Positions 1-8,244 of a stretch of 8,244 bases of DNA are shown here, in pieces. The notes beneath the pieces are model-generated. The model was not told the origin of the DNA, searched no databases, and saw only the letters and a program-made list of their open reading frames with translations. This DNA is from Methylotetracoccus sp. (GTDB taxonomy: Bacteria > Pseudomonadota > Gammaproteobacteria > Methylococcales > Methylococcaceae): the NCBI GenBank assembly GCA_025458755.1, contig JALORT010000071.1:1-8244 (forward strand). Direction: 5' to 3'. The first letter of the stretch is position 1; each line of letters opens with the position of its first letter. The position numbers and the translations under genes were made by a program.

Positions 1-1738
1 TCTTGGGAACGCCTTGCAGGCACTGGAACGTTTCGACGAGGCCGCGCAGGCCTACCGCAGAGCGGTGAGCCTCAAACCCGATTATGCGATGGCCTACTAC
101 AACCTCGGCGTCGTTCTGCAGGCGCAGAATCGCTGGAGCGAGGCTGTTGAGGCCTATTCCAAGGCGGTGAAACACCAGCCTGGCTACGTCGAGGCCTACG
201 TCAATCTGGGCAACACGGCAGTCGCATTACACCGACCCCATGAGGCCATCGCGTGTTACCACCAGGCACTCCGGGTGAGACCAAGCCATGCCGAGGCTTA
301 CAACAATCTCGGGATTGCGTTCGAAGCGCTGCACCGTCCGGACGATGCGGCGGAGGCTTACCGCAGAGCGCTGCGACTCGAACCGAGCTTTCATCAGGTC
401 AAGCCGCAGCTCGTCTATCAGTTGCAGCAGCTCTGCGACTGGCGGGAATTGGACGCGCGGATTCTGGAAATCCGCCGTCTGATCGAGGCGGGGGCACCGG
501 TGAAGTGGCCCTGTTTTGGGCTGCTCGGCATGCCGGGATTGAGTGAAGCCGATCATCGCCGCGCGGCGGAGGAAGTCGCCCGTCAGAGTTTTGCGATCCC
601 ACATGGGCAGGAGTTGCCGCGATCAGCACAGACGGAATCGGCACCTCGGCGGTTGCGCGTCGGCTATCTCTCGTCAGATTTTCGGGACCACGCCTTGGCT
701 CGGCTCATGACGCGTGTCTTCGAACTGCATGATCGCCGTCGGTTCGAAATCATCGCCTATTCATACGGACCCCGCGACGGCAGCGAGATGCGGAGGCGGC
801 TGGAACATGCCTTCGATGAATTCAAGGACATTTCGCCGCTGGCGAATCGCGCGGCGGCGGACCAAATCCGAGTGGACGGAATCGACATCCTGGTCGATCT
901 TCAAGGTCATGCCCGAAACAACCGCCTGGAGATCTTGGCTTATCGGCCCGCTCTGATCCAAGCCACTTACTTGGGATATCCCGGAACGCTGGGCGCGCCA
1001 TTTGTGGACTATTTGATCGCCGACCGGTTCGTGATACCCGAGGAACAACGCATCCACTACACGGAGACCGTGGCCTACCTTCCCGACTGTTATCAGCCAA
1101 ATGACAACACCCGACCGATTGGTGAAACACCGGAGCGGAGGGAGTGCGGCTTACCCGAGCAGGGCTTCGTGTTTTGCTGTTTCAATCAGCCGTACAAGAT
1201 CACCCCCTCCGTCTTCGATGTCTGGTGTCGGCTGCTGCGAGCCGTGGATGGCAGCGTGGTTTGGCTCATGGCCGATTCGGCGGCTGCGCGAGACAACCTG
1301 CGGAATGAGGCCGCACGCCGGAGGGTGGACCCGAATCGTCTGGTGTTCGCTTCAAAATTGCCTCAAGAAGCGCACTTGGCGCGGCTGCAGTGGGCCGATT
1401 TGGCGTTGGATACTCTGCCATACGGTTCTCATACCACCGGCAGCGACGCTCTTTGGGTCGGCGTTCCGCTGCTGACCTGCGTCGGCGAGACCTTTGCCGG
1501 CCGTGTTGGCGGCAGTCTATTGCTCGCTGTTGACTTGCCTGCACTGATTACCCATACGGTCGAGGACTATTTTCAACAGGCACTGAGGCTGGCGACCGAA
1601 CGCGAAGAATTGCGGGCACTACGCGGCAGACTGGTGAGACACAGCGAGACGGCCCCGCTATTCGACAGCGGGCGCTTTACCAGGAATTTGGAGGACGTCT
1701 ACCGGGAGCTATGGAAAACGTCCCGGCAATCGTCATAG
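1..1738 (+). CDS. TPR-repeat O-GlcNAc transferase-like (SPINDLY/GT41) glycosyltransferase, 5'-truncated
   Basis: The reading frame is open to the left edge and the residues before the first possible start (TTG at 14) already read as a TPR (LGNA), so the gene begins outside the window. Numbering residues from that TTG, TPRs run to about residue 132, a linker to about 205, then a GT41 (OGT C-terminal) domain to about 570. Visible signatures are VGYLSSDF followed by RDH (His226, at the place of the catalytic-region His of human OGT), GYPGTLGAPFVDYLIAD, FNQPYK (Lys395, matching the UDP-contacting Lys in the human FNQLYK motif) and HTTGSDALW (His473). The family transfers a sugar, usually GlcNAc from a UDP donor, to Ser/Thr of cytoplasmic proteins, with the TPRs choosing the target. 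Donor and target here are unknown. The gene ends at TAG (1736-1738), 58 bases before the end of the convergent fecR-like gene. Family assignment is firm; the exact substrate is not. Confidence 0.93.
   Translation, partial: LGNALQALERFDEAAQAYRRAVSLKPDYAMAYYNLGVVLQAQNRWSEAVEAYSKAVKHQPGYVEAYVNLGNTAVALHRPHEAIACYHQALRVRPSHAEAYNNLGIAFEALHRPDDAAEAYRRALRLEPSFHQVKPQLVYQLQQLCDWRELDARILEIRRLIEAGAPVKWPCFGLLGMPGLSEADHRRAAEEVARQSFAIPHGQELPRSAQTESAPRRLRVGYLSSDFRDHALARLMTRVFELHDRRRFEIIAYSYGPRDGSEMRRRLEHAFDEFKDISPLANRAAADQIRVDGIDILVDLQGHARNNRLEILAYRPALIQATYLGYPGTLGAPFVDYLIADRFVIPEEQRIHYTETVAYLPDCYQPNDNTRPIGETPERRECGLPEQGFVFCCFNQPYKITPSVFDVWCRLLRAVDGSVVWLMADSAAARDNLRNEAARRRVDPNRLVFASKLPQEAHLARLQWADLALDTLPYGSHTTGSDALWVGVPLLTCVGETFAGRVGGSLLLAVDLPALITHTVEDYFQQALRLATEREELRALRGRLVRHSETAPLFDSGRFTRNLEDVYRELWKTSRQSS
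2..409 (+). repeat. Four tandem TPR-coding units, 102 bp each
   Basis: Four consecutive 34-codon units begin with Leu-Gly at positions 2, 104, 206 and 308, an exact 102-base period. Each contains the TPR pattern: LG near the start, a central Ala/Tyr helix, then AYRRA or AYSKA and a closing Pro near position 32 (KPD, QPG, RPS, EPS). The phrase encoding AYRRA appears nearly identically in units 1 and 4, which suggests duplication within the array. More units probably lie upstream of the window. Confidence 0.9.
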
Positions 1739-1783
1739 GGTTTTCACCGTAGCGTTGTGTTCATGGACGCGCCTTCAAAGACG

Positions 1784-1798
1784 GACCGTCGCACGGTC
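1784..1798. terminator. Short perfect hairpin between convergent genes, possible weak terminator
   Basis: GACCGT (1784-1789), a 3-base CGC loop and ACGGTC (1793-1798) form a perfect 6-bp stem in the gap between the two converging genes, overlapping the TGA stop of the fecR-like gene. Neither strand has a clear U-tract after it, so it is at best a weak or factor-assisted terminator and could be chance. Confidence 0.2.
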
Positions 1799-2480
1799 AG
1801 TCACAACACTGCCCGGCCGGGGGCGAGCCTCCGGGCGCAGAACAACTGGTGCCATCCGATGCACAGGGCGCCGGGAACCTGTTCCGCCACCGGACCACCT
1901 CACGCAGTTCCTGTTCGGACAACACTCGGATCGCTCCGATACCGACGGGAGATACGCTTAACTGCTGGCCCTTCTGCAATTCCACGGACTTGGGACTAAG
2001 CAAGATCAATTTTCCGTCCAGTGCGGTTAAAACGGTCTGTTGCGGGTCCACCTTGATGTTGAAGATGCTTCCGTCGTGGGTCGCTTCGCCGTGCGGTGTA
2101 TTCACGGCGGTGCGGCACTGCGGATTGGTTTCCTCATACGCCTGTCCCTGGCGCATGCCTTGAACCTGTACCTCACAGCTGGTTCCGCGCCACACGATTT
2201 CGATGACAGGATCAGTGTTTTCGTCGAATTGCAGGAAGCCACCGGACAGGAAATAAAGATAGACGCTGCTGTCCGTGCCGGTCCGCAGTCGATCGCCACT
2301 GGTGATCAGTTGGCCGTCACGGGCGGGTTTATCGTTCAGGAAAACGTTCGGCCCCAGAACTCTTAGCCTGCCGATGGTCTGTTGCCCCGGCAGATACCCC
2401 ACGAACGCGCATCCTTCGAGCAGAGCAACGGCTAGCCAGGCCACCACAGCCATCGCGTTCCGTTTACCGGCATTTGTCAT
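1797..2480 (-). CDS. FecR-domain envelope protein, probable lipoprotein, with Cys-rich C-terminal tail
   Basis: The 227-residue product starts with KR and a hydrophobic stretch (residues 9-21) ending in LLEGC. Cys24 sits where a lipobox cysteine would, but Glu at -2 is atypical, so lipidation is probable rather than certain. Export to the periplasm is well supported. The body resembles the FecR fold: GDRLRTGTDSSVYLYF (62-77), a QFDENTDP stretch, then TPHGEATHDGSIFNIKVD (128-145) and TVLTALDGKLIL (149-160). Such domains occur in sigma-factor regulators and in stand-alone periplasmic or surface proteins; with no sigma or TonB gene beside it, the second seems likelier. The last 25 residues carry four cysteines (206, 213, 225, 226) in a Pro/Gly/Ser-rich tail; Cys102 and Cys122 are also present. 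The start at 2480 has a purine-rich site (AGGAAGGG) just upstream. Its cellular role is unknown. Confidence 0.82.
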   Translation of the reverse strand: MTNAGKRNAMAVVAWLAVALLEGCAFVGYLPGQQTIGRLRVLGPNVFLNDKPARDGQLITSGDRLRTGTDSSVYLYFLSGGFLQFDENTDPVIEIVWRGTSCEVQVQGMRQGQAYEETNPQCRTAVNTPHGEATHDGSIFNIKVDPQQTVLTALDGKLILLSPKSVELQKGQQLSVSPVGIGAIRVLSEQELREVVRWRNRFPAPCASDGTSCSAPGGSPPAGQCCD

Positions 2481-2527
2481 CGCCCTTCCTCTATTCCCAA
2501 TGTTACTTCTTGCCGTTTTCCAGCTTG

Positions 2528-2549
2528 ATTCCGTGGTCTGCTACGGAAT
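2528..2549. repeat. 22-bp palindrome upstream of the fecR-like gene, candidate operator or leader hairpin
   Basis: Perfect 7-bp arms ATTCCGT (2528-2534) and ACGGAAT (2543-2549) flank an 8-base spacer, 47 bases upstream of the fecR-like start codon. The size and symmetry would suit a dimeric regulator site or an mRNA hairpin in the 5' leader. I could not place a convincing -35/-10 pair around it on the minus strand, so its role is open. Confidence 0.4.
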
Positions 2550-2603
2550 GGCGGCAACTAGCCCCGGCCTGCCAACGTCACGGGATACCGGGCATACGCA
2601 GTT

Positions 2604-2627
2604 CGTAGGTTGCAAACGTAAGTTGCA
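2604..2627. repeat. Tandem 11-bp direct repeat upstream of the fecR-like gene
   Basis: CGTAGGTTGCA (2604-2614) and CGTAAGTTGCA (2617-2627) differ at one base and are separated by AA, giving a 13-bp period. They lie roughly 125-150 bases upstream of the fecR-like start. Tandem direct repeats in such a position can be activator sites; this is inference from layout alone. Confidence 0.4.
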
Positions 2628-2977
2628 TTCAGATCTTATTGCGATGCGTATTCCTGCCCACCTTCTCGCCACGGAAAATGCCCCCACGGCGATTGGTTGT
2701 CAAGCGATGTCGCCGCGCTCGGCGCGCGCGCCTGCTGCGGAGGCTCTGTCTGGCCAACCTGCAACAGTCCCAGCGGACGTCAAGGCCACGCGGACGTGAG
2801 GCTGTTGAGGCCGTCGTTCCGTCGAATCCGGGTGAGTGCTCGGCAACGCTTGCCTCAGGAGCATGTCGGAGCTCGGGGCCGCTCGTGGTCCTGTCGACCC
2901 TGGCAGCGATGATCTGGTCCGTCCGACATGACAGGATAGGGTGCGGCTTTGCGGGTGTTGGTCTCCAAAGAGGAATC

Positions 2978-3010
2978 ATTGTTGGCCGGCTTGCCCTTCT
3001 GGCCAGCGAT
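2978..3010. repeat. Inverted repeat, 10-pair stem with two G-U pairs
   Basis: ATTGTTGGCC (2978-2987) can pair with GGCCAGCGAT (3001-3010) across a 13-base loop, with two G-U wobbles if read as + strand RNA. It lies in gene-free DNA and ends 43 bases before a second, perfect 10-bp inverted repeat, so the two may belong to one structured element. Confidence 0.35.
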
Positions 3011-3052
3011 TCGATTCGCCCACGCCAACGAAGGCCGCTGGAACCCGCAGGA

Positions 3053-3101
3053 GCGGACATCCGACCGGCGACGCAGCAGCCTGTTTCCATGGGATGTCCG
3101 C
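3053..3101. repeat. Perfect 10-bp inverted repeat with 29-bp spacer
   Basis: GCGGACATCC (3053-3062) and GGATGTCCGC (3092-3101) are exact reverse complements. The core TGTCCGC recurs at 3112-3118, overlapping the candidate -35 region of the nqr promoter, 17 bases after its previous copy (3095-3101). This may be a regulator-binding arrangement, part of a palindromic interspersed repeat, or the 3' hairpin of an unrecognised RNA. Confidence 0.45.
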
Positions 3102-3110
3102 GATAGAGCG

Positions 3111-3139
3111 TTGTCCGCAGGATCTCGGTGTGATGTAAT
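3111..3139 (+). promoter_or_regulatory. Candidate sigma70-type promoter for the nqr operon
   Basis: TTGTCC (3111-3116, 4 of 6 to the -35 consensus) is followed after exactly 17 bases by TGTAAT (3134-3139, 5 of 6 to the -10 consensus), in the most AT-rich part of this interval. Initiation near 3146 would leave a leader of about 165 bases before nqrA. It is the best pair I found by eye; no transcription evidence is available. Confidence 0.35.
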
Positions 3140-3171
3140 AACGCTGTTTTGCTTAAGATTTCGCGGGTGCG

Positions 3172-3211
3172 TCGGCGCCGCAGACGGGCAGCGCCTCCTG
3201 CGCGGCGTCGA
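3172..3211 (+). promoter_or_regulatory. GC-rich leader hairpin upstream of nqrA
   Basis: Bases 3172-3183 pair with 3198-3211 to form a 12-pair stem with one G-U pair and a 2-base bulge (3201-3202). The 14-base loop can itself close with GGGC/GCCT pairs around AGC. If the promoter at 3111-3139 is real, this hairpin lies in the 5' leader of the nqr mRNA. It matches no riboswitch I recognise, and strong stems arise easily in GC-rich DNA, so regulation is only a possibility. Confidence 0.35.
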
Positions 3212-3300
3212 ATGATGCGTCCACCGACTGTCCGGGGCTCCGTTCCCCGTCCCGCTGCGCGTGATTGCAGCGATGCGCAAGAGGTTCTTTTTTTGGATAA

Positions 3301-4670
<1,370 letters not shown>

Positions 4671-4671
<1 letters not shown>

Positions 4672-5876
4672 TGTCCCGCACCCGACAATTTCTTGACAAG
4701 ATTCATCCGTATTTCGCGCGCGGCACCCGCCTTGAGCGCCTGTATCCCGTCTACGAGATGGTGGATACCTTTCTCTACACGCCGCCGGATGTGACCACCG
4801 GTGCCACTCATGTGAGGGACGCGATTGACCTGAAGCGGGTCATGACCTATGTGTGGATCGCCACCATCCCGTGCATGCTGATGGCGATGTTCAACACAGG
4901 TTTCCAGGCTAATTCCGCGATGGAAGCCATGGGTCTGAGTGCCGCTCCGGGTTGGCGCGGTGCCATCCTGGATTTCTTCGGCTACAGCCCGTACAACCCG
5001 ATCTCGGATCTGCTGCATGGCGCCCTGTATTTCCTGCCGATCTACATCGTTACGATCGTCGCCGGCGGTTTATGGGAGGTCTTGTTTTCTGTGGTGCGGA
5101 AGCACGAAGTCAACGAAGGTTTTTTTGTCTCGTCGATCTTGTTCGCGCTGACGATGCCGCCAAACGCCCCGCTGTGGCAGGTGGCGCTCGGCATCTCGTT
5201 CGGGGTCGTGATCGGCAAGGAAATTTTCGGCGGGACCGGCAAGAATTTTCTGAATCCCGCGTTGACGGGCCGCGCTTTCCTCTATTTCGCTTATCCCGCA
5301 TCGATGTCGGGGGATGCCGTGTGGACTGCGGTGGATGGCTTCAGCGGAGCGACCGCTCTGGGTTTAGCTGCCCTCGGCGGTGTGGATGCAATTCGGGAAG
5401 GGGGCCTGTCCTGGTGGAGTACACTGATTGGTTTCGAACAGGGCTCCTTGGGCGAAACATCGACCATCGCGTGTCTGTTGGGGGCGGCCTTCCTGATTTA
5501 CACGCGCGTCGCTTCCTGGCGGATCATCGCCGGCACTTTTCTCGGCATGGCGGTCACGGCAACACTGTTCAATATCATCGGTAGCGATTCCAATGCGATG
5601 TTTGCGATGCCGTTCTACTGGCATCTGACGCTGGGTGGGTTCGCCTTCGGTATGACGTTCATGGCCACCGACCCGGTCAGCGCCGCACAGACACAGACCG
5701 GCCGCTGGATTTTCGGCGCCATGATCGGTTTCATGACCGTGCTGATCCGCGTCGTGAATCCGGCTTTCCCCGAGGGTATTATGCTGGCCATTCTGTTCTC
5801 CAATATTTTCGCGCCGCTGATCGATTACGCGGTGATCAAAGCGAACATCAGCCGAAGGGTTCGACGCCATGTCTAG
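4671..5876 (+). CDS. nqrB: Na+-translocating NADH:quinone oxidoreductase subunit B
   Basis: This 401-residue integral membrane subunit holds a covalently bound FMN, binds riboflavin and contributes the Na+ path and quinone site. The FMN attachment motif is canonical: [10 protein letters not shown], with Thr228 as the predicted phosphoester-linked residue (Thr236 in the Vibrio protein). Other family signatures are KHEVNEGFF (starting at His145), [18 protein letters not shown] and [14 protein letters not shown]. About ten hydrophobic helices can be seen from residue 60 onward, after a hydrophilic N-terminal segment. It is slightly shorter than Vibrio NqrB (about 415). A strong AGGAAGG ribosome site lies inside the end of nqrA. 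Its end overlaps the nqrC start by 8 bases. The attached FMN would require an ApbE flavin transferase, not seen in this window. Confidence 0.97.
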
Positions 5877-6780
5877 TACCTTGGATACCAATGAGTTAAG
5901 CCAGCCGTCCGGCTGGAAAGAAAAGGCGCGGCAGTATGCCGAGCATGTGCTGACCTTGCCCAACGACAGTTTCGAGAAGACCCTCGCGGTCGCGTTTGCA
6001 CTCTGTTTGGCCGGTGCGGTGCTCGTGTCAGGTTCAGCGGTCGCGCTGAAATCCCTGCAGGAGTCCAACAAGGCGCGCGACGAGAAAGTCAATATCCTGG
6101 AAGTCGCCGGCTTGATGCCCGATGATGGGAACATCGATGCGGCGTTTGCGAAAATCGAGCCCAAGATCGTCGAGTTAGCGACCGGCAGTTACGTCGATAC
6201 GATCGACCCGAAGAACTTCGATCAGCGCAAAGCGGCGAAGGACCCGGCAATGAGCGTTGCGATTCCGGCGGAAGAGGACATTGCCAACATCAAACGGAAG
6301 GCGAAGTACGCCAAGATCTACCTGGTCAAGGACGCCGGCACCGTCAAGGGAATAATTCTGCCGGTGAACGGTTACGGGCTATGGTCCACGATGCACGGGT
6401 TCATGGCGCTGGAGGGAGACGGGGAGACGGTGATCGGCTTTAATCTCTACGACCAGGCGGAAACGCCGGGACTTGGCGGCGAAGTCGTCAATCCCAAATG
6501 GAAAGCGCTGTGGAAGGGTAAAAAAGTGTACAACCTTTCGGCTAAAAGTGTTCAAGAGAGCAACCTGAGCGAAAAAGGACAAAACATCGACATCGGCGAG
6601 GTGGCTTTGGGTTTGGTGAAAGGTTCGGTAGATCCGGCAAAGCCGGGCTCCGAATACCAGGTGGACGCGCTGGCAGGGGCGACGCTGACCAGTCGCGGCG
6701 TCAGCAATCTGGTGCGCTATTGGATGGGCAAGGACGGTTTCGGTCCCTATCTGGCAAAGATTCGCTCGGCAAGAGGTTAA
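5869..6780 (+). CDS. nqrC: Na+-translocating NADH:quinone oxidoreductase subunit C (FMN-binding)
   Basis: NqrC carries a covalent FMN on a periplasmic domain anchored by a single N-terminal helix (here about residues 38-60). The FMN-binding domain shows [14 protein letters not shown], the family's [10 protein letters not shown] motif and [13 protein letters not shown] near the C-terminus, with Thr272 the predicted FMN-linked residue. The usual motif is Ser/Thr-Gly-Ala-Thr; here the first position is Ala269. At 303 residues it is longer than typical (about 257-265), mostly because about 30 hydrophilic residues precede NDSFEKTL, where Vibrio NqrC effectively begins. ATG 5869 is preferred because GAAGGG (5854-5859) lies nine bases before it; a GTG about 26 codons later is possible but has no good ribosome site. 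Overlaps nqrB by 8 bases; nqrD follows after 4 bases. Confidence 0.96.
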   Translation: MSSTLDTNELSQPSGWKEKARQYAEHVLTLPNDSFEKTLAVAFALCLAGAVLVSGSAVALKSLQESNKARDEKVNILEVAGLMPDDGNIDAAFAKIEPKIVELATGSYVDTIDPKNFDQRKAAKDPAMSVAIPAEEDIANIKRKAKYAKIYLVKDAGTVKGIILPVNGYGLWSTMHGFMALEGDGETVIGFNLYDQAETPGLGGEVVNPKWKALWKGKKVYNLSAKSVQESNLSEKGQNIDIGEVALGLVKGSVDPAKPGSEYQVDALAGATLTSRGVSNLVRYWMGKDGFGPYLAKIRSARG

Positions 6781-6784
6781 TCCA

Positions 6785-7444
6785 ATGAATGAAGAATCGA
6801 AGAAAGTTCTGGTCGAACCCTTGGTCGACAACAACCCGATTACCTTGCAGGTGTTGGGAATCTGCTCCGCGCTTGCCGTCACCTCTCAAATGACAACGGC
6901 GTTGATCATGAGTCTGGCGCTGACGACGGTAACCGCATTTTCCAGCGCCGGGATCGCGTTCATCCGCAACCATGTGCCCAGCAGCGTCCGAATCATCGCG
7001 CAGATGGTCATCATCGCGTCGCTGGTGATCGTCGTTGACCAAATTCTCAAGGCGTTTGCCTACGAGATCAGCAAGCAGTTGTCGGTCTTCGTCGGGCTGA
7101 TCATCACCAACTGCATCGTGATGGGCCGGGCGGAAGCGTATGCGATGAAGAACCCGCCCTGGGAGAGTTTTCTGGACGGCATCGGCAACGGACTGGGATA
7201 TAGCCTGATCCTGATCAGCGTGGCATTCATCCGCGAATTGTTGGGTTCCGGCAAGTTGCTCGGCATCGACGTGCTGCCGTTGCTGAAGGATGGCGGCTGG
7301 TATGTGCCGAACGGGTTGCTGCTGCTGCCGCCGAGCGCCTTCTTCCTGATCGGCCTCCTCATTTGGGCCGTGCGGACGTGGAAGCCCAAGCAGGTTGAAA
7401 AGGCCGACTACGCCATCATGCCGGCCCATGGGGAGGTCCACTGA
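6785..7444 (+). CDS. nqrD: Na+-translocating NADH:quinone oxidoreductase subunit D
   Basis: This 219-residue membrane protein with about six helices is the paralogue of NqrE and the counterpart of RnfE. It starts with the family pattern [20 protein letters not shown]; Cys27 and Cys110 (in [16 protein letters not shown]) correspond to the two cysteines that, with those of NqrE, hold the intramembrane iron centre passing electrons from NqrF to NqrC. The motif [21 protein letters not shown] is also typical. The length is slightly above the usual 210, from a C-terminal tail ([10 protein letters not shown] onward). The ribosome site is AGAGG about 9 bases before the ATG. The stop TGA overlaps the nqrE ATG by one base (TGATG). 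Confidence 0.97.
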   Translation: MNEESKKVLVEPLVDNNPITLQVLGICSALAVTSQMTTALIMSLALTTVTAFSSAGIAFIRNHVPSSVRIIAQMVIIASLVIVVDQILKAFAYEISKQLSVFVGLIITNCIVMGRAEAYAMKNPPWESFLDGIGNGLGYSLILISVAFIRELLGSGKLLGIDVLPLLKDGGWYVPNGLLLLPPSAFFLIGLLIWAVRTWKPKQVEKADYAIMPAHGEVH

Positions 7445-8052
7445 TGGAGGCCTATATCAACCTGTTCATCAAGTCGGTTTTCATCGAAAACATGGCCTTG
7501 GCCTTCTTCCTCGGCATGTGCACTTTCATCGCCGTGTCGAAGAAAATCGAGACGGCCGTCGGCCTTGGAATTGCTGTGACGATCGTCCAGACGCTGACCG
7601 TTCCGGCGAATAATTTGATCTACACCTATCTGCTGAAGGAAGGGGCTTTGTCGTGGGCCGGATTGCCGCAAGTCGATCTGAGTTTCATCGCGCTGATGGC
7701 CTGTATCGGCGTCATCGCTGCGATGGTCCAGATTCTGGAAATGGTGCTGGACCGCTTTTTCCCGGCGCTGTACAACGCACTCGGCATCTTCCTGCCACTG
7801 ATCACGGTGAATTGCGCGATCCTGGCAGGGTCTCTATTCATGATCGAGCGCGACTACAACTTCGCGGAGAGCGTGGTCTACGGTGTCGGCAGCGGTTTCG
7901 GCTGGGCGCTCGCGATCACCGCGATGGCGGGCGTGCGCGAAAAGCTGAAGTACAGCGACGTGCCCCCGGGTTTGCGGGGGCTTGGCATCACGTTCATCAC
8001 GGCGGGCCTGATGGCGCTCGGTTTCATGGCGTTTTCGGGAATTCAACTGTAA
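7444..8052 (+). CDS. nqrE: Na+-translocating NADH:quinone oxidoreductase subunit E
   Basis: This 202-residue membrane protein with about six helices is inverted in topology relative to NqrD and related to RnfA. It has the family opening [20 protein letters not shown], then Cys26 (GMCTF) and Cys124 (TVNCAILAG), the two ligands that complete the NqrD/NqrE iron site. [20 protein letters not shown] and the C-terminal [19 protein letters not shown] are also characteristic. A strong GGGGAGG site (7430-7436) lies seven bases before the ATG. The gene ends with TAA, 15 bases before nqrF. All expected cofactor ligands are intact. Confidence 0.97.
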   Translation: MEAYINLFIKSVFIENMALAFFLGMCTFIAVSKKIETAVGLGIAVTIVQTLTVPANNLIYTYLLKEGALSWAGLPQVDLSFIALMACIGVIAAMVQILEMVLDRFFPALYNALGIFLPLITVNCAILAGSLFMIERDYNFAESVVYGVGSGFGWALAITAMAGVREKLKYSDVPPGLRGLGITFITAGLMALGFMAFSGIQL

Positions 8053-8067
8053 GGCAAGGCATACGCA

Positions 8068-8244
8068 ATGTTGGAAATCATCCTGGGTGTATTCTTTTTC
8101 ACCCTGATCGTCATCGCGCTGGTCTTCGTGATCCTCGGTGCCAAGTCCAAGCTCGTGGCTTCCGGCAACGTGGAGATCCTGATCAACGACGAGAAAAAGA
8201 TCTTCGTCCCGATCGGTTCGAAGTTGCTGACGGCTCTGGCGGAC
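8068..8244 (+). CDS. nqrF: Na+-translocating NADH:quinone oxidoreductase subunit F, N-terminal part (cut by window edge)
   Basis: The first 59 codons are present and open to the right edge. The product starts with a single membrane helix (about residues 3-23, [20 protein letters not shown]), followed by [18 protein letters not shown] and [10 protein letters not shown], the start of the ferredoxin domain. In the full protein (about 407 residues) four cysteines binding 2Fe-2S, then FAD and NADH domains, follow; all lie beyond the window, so integrity cannot be judged. NqrF is the cytoplasmic entry point for electrons from NADH. ATG 8068 has AAGG repeats (8051-8059) upstream at good spacing. Confidence 0.94.
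   Translation, partial: MLEIILGVFFFTLIVIALVFVILGAKSKLVASGNVEILINDEKKIFVPIGSKLLTALAD

Noticed and set aside
2275..2799. Open frame of 174 codons on the + strand running out of the fecR-like gene into the gap.
   Set aside because: Its first part is the antisense of a well-supported gene and the rest has no recognisable domain.
2629..3280. Long open frames on both strands before nqrA (2639-3106 +, 2629-3090 -, 2855-3280 -, 2949-3215 +).
   Set aside because: They overlap each other in several frames, give Arg/Pro-rich translations unlike any family I know, and lack ribosome sites. They are best explained by few stop codons in GC-rich noncoding DNA.
3253..3294. Possible intrinsic terminator before nqrA: hairpin CGCTGC/GCAGCG then a T7 run.
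   Set aside because: Fifteen bases separate the stem from the T-run (nine for the alternative stem), too far for a standard intrinsic terminator. Kept only as part of the leader finding.
4952..5584. 210-codon + strand frame inside nqrB.
   Set aside because: It is an out-of-frame shadow of nqrB, whose own frame carries all the family motifs.
5364..6164. 266-codon minus-strand frame across nqrB and nqrC.
   Set aside because: It lies wholly antisense to two confidently identified genes and its translation shows no family features.
6701..7441. 246-codon minus-strand frame across nqrD.
   Set aside because: It is antisense to nqrD; the His/Gln/Asp-rich composition is the mirror of a hydrophobic membrane gene.

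Overview
The window carries eight protein genes: the 3' part of a TPR glycosyltransferase gene, a FecR-type envelope protein gene on the opposite strand, and most of a Na+-translocating NADH:quinone oxidoreductase (Na+-NQR) operon. The DNA is moderately GC-rich and has compact, overlapping genes with Shine-Dalgarno sites. A Gram-negative bacterium is certain in practice, because Na+-NQR in the A-to-F order and a periplasmic FecR-fold lipoprotein candidate occur together. A gammaproteobacterium or a similar environmental Gram-negative is my best guess, but nothing here fixes the genus.

Region 1 (1-1738, + strand): a 5'-truncated gene for a SPINDLY/O-GlcNAc-transferase-like protein, with at least four exact 34-residue TPR units followed by a complete GT41-type catalytic domain. 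Region 2 (1797-2480, - strand): a convergent gene for a FecR-domain protein with an N-terminal export signal, a near-lipobox cysteine and an unusual Cys-rich tail. Region 3 (2481-3312): about 830 bases without a convincing gene. It holds an upstream palindrome and a tandem direct repeat on the fecR-like side, two longer inverted repeats in the middle, and a plausible sigma70-type promoter plus a GC-rich leader hairpin on the nqr side.

Region 4 (3313-8244, + strand): nqrA, nqrB, nqrC, nqrD, nqrE and the start of nqrF, with gaps of -8 to +15 bases, clearly one operon with translational coupling. Together the products form a membrane complex that passes electrons from NADH (NqrF: FAD, 2Fe-2S) through an iron centre held by NqrD/NqrE cysteines and covalent FMNs on NqrC and NqrB to quinone, while exporting Na+. 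The key cofactor residues are present. The flavinylation motif of NqrB is canonical; that of NqrC has Ala where Ser/Thr is usual. The rest of nqrF, and any apbE or nqrM accessory genes, would lie beyond the right edge.

I found no mobile element, CRISPR array, tRNA or rRNA, and no convincing new multi-gene system. The most worthwhile second looks are the structured, gene-free stretch before nqrA, the NqrC motif and N-terminal extension, and the FecR-like protein with its Cys-rich tail.
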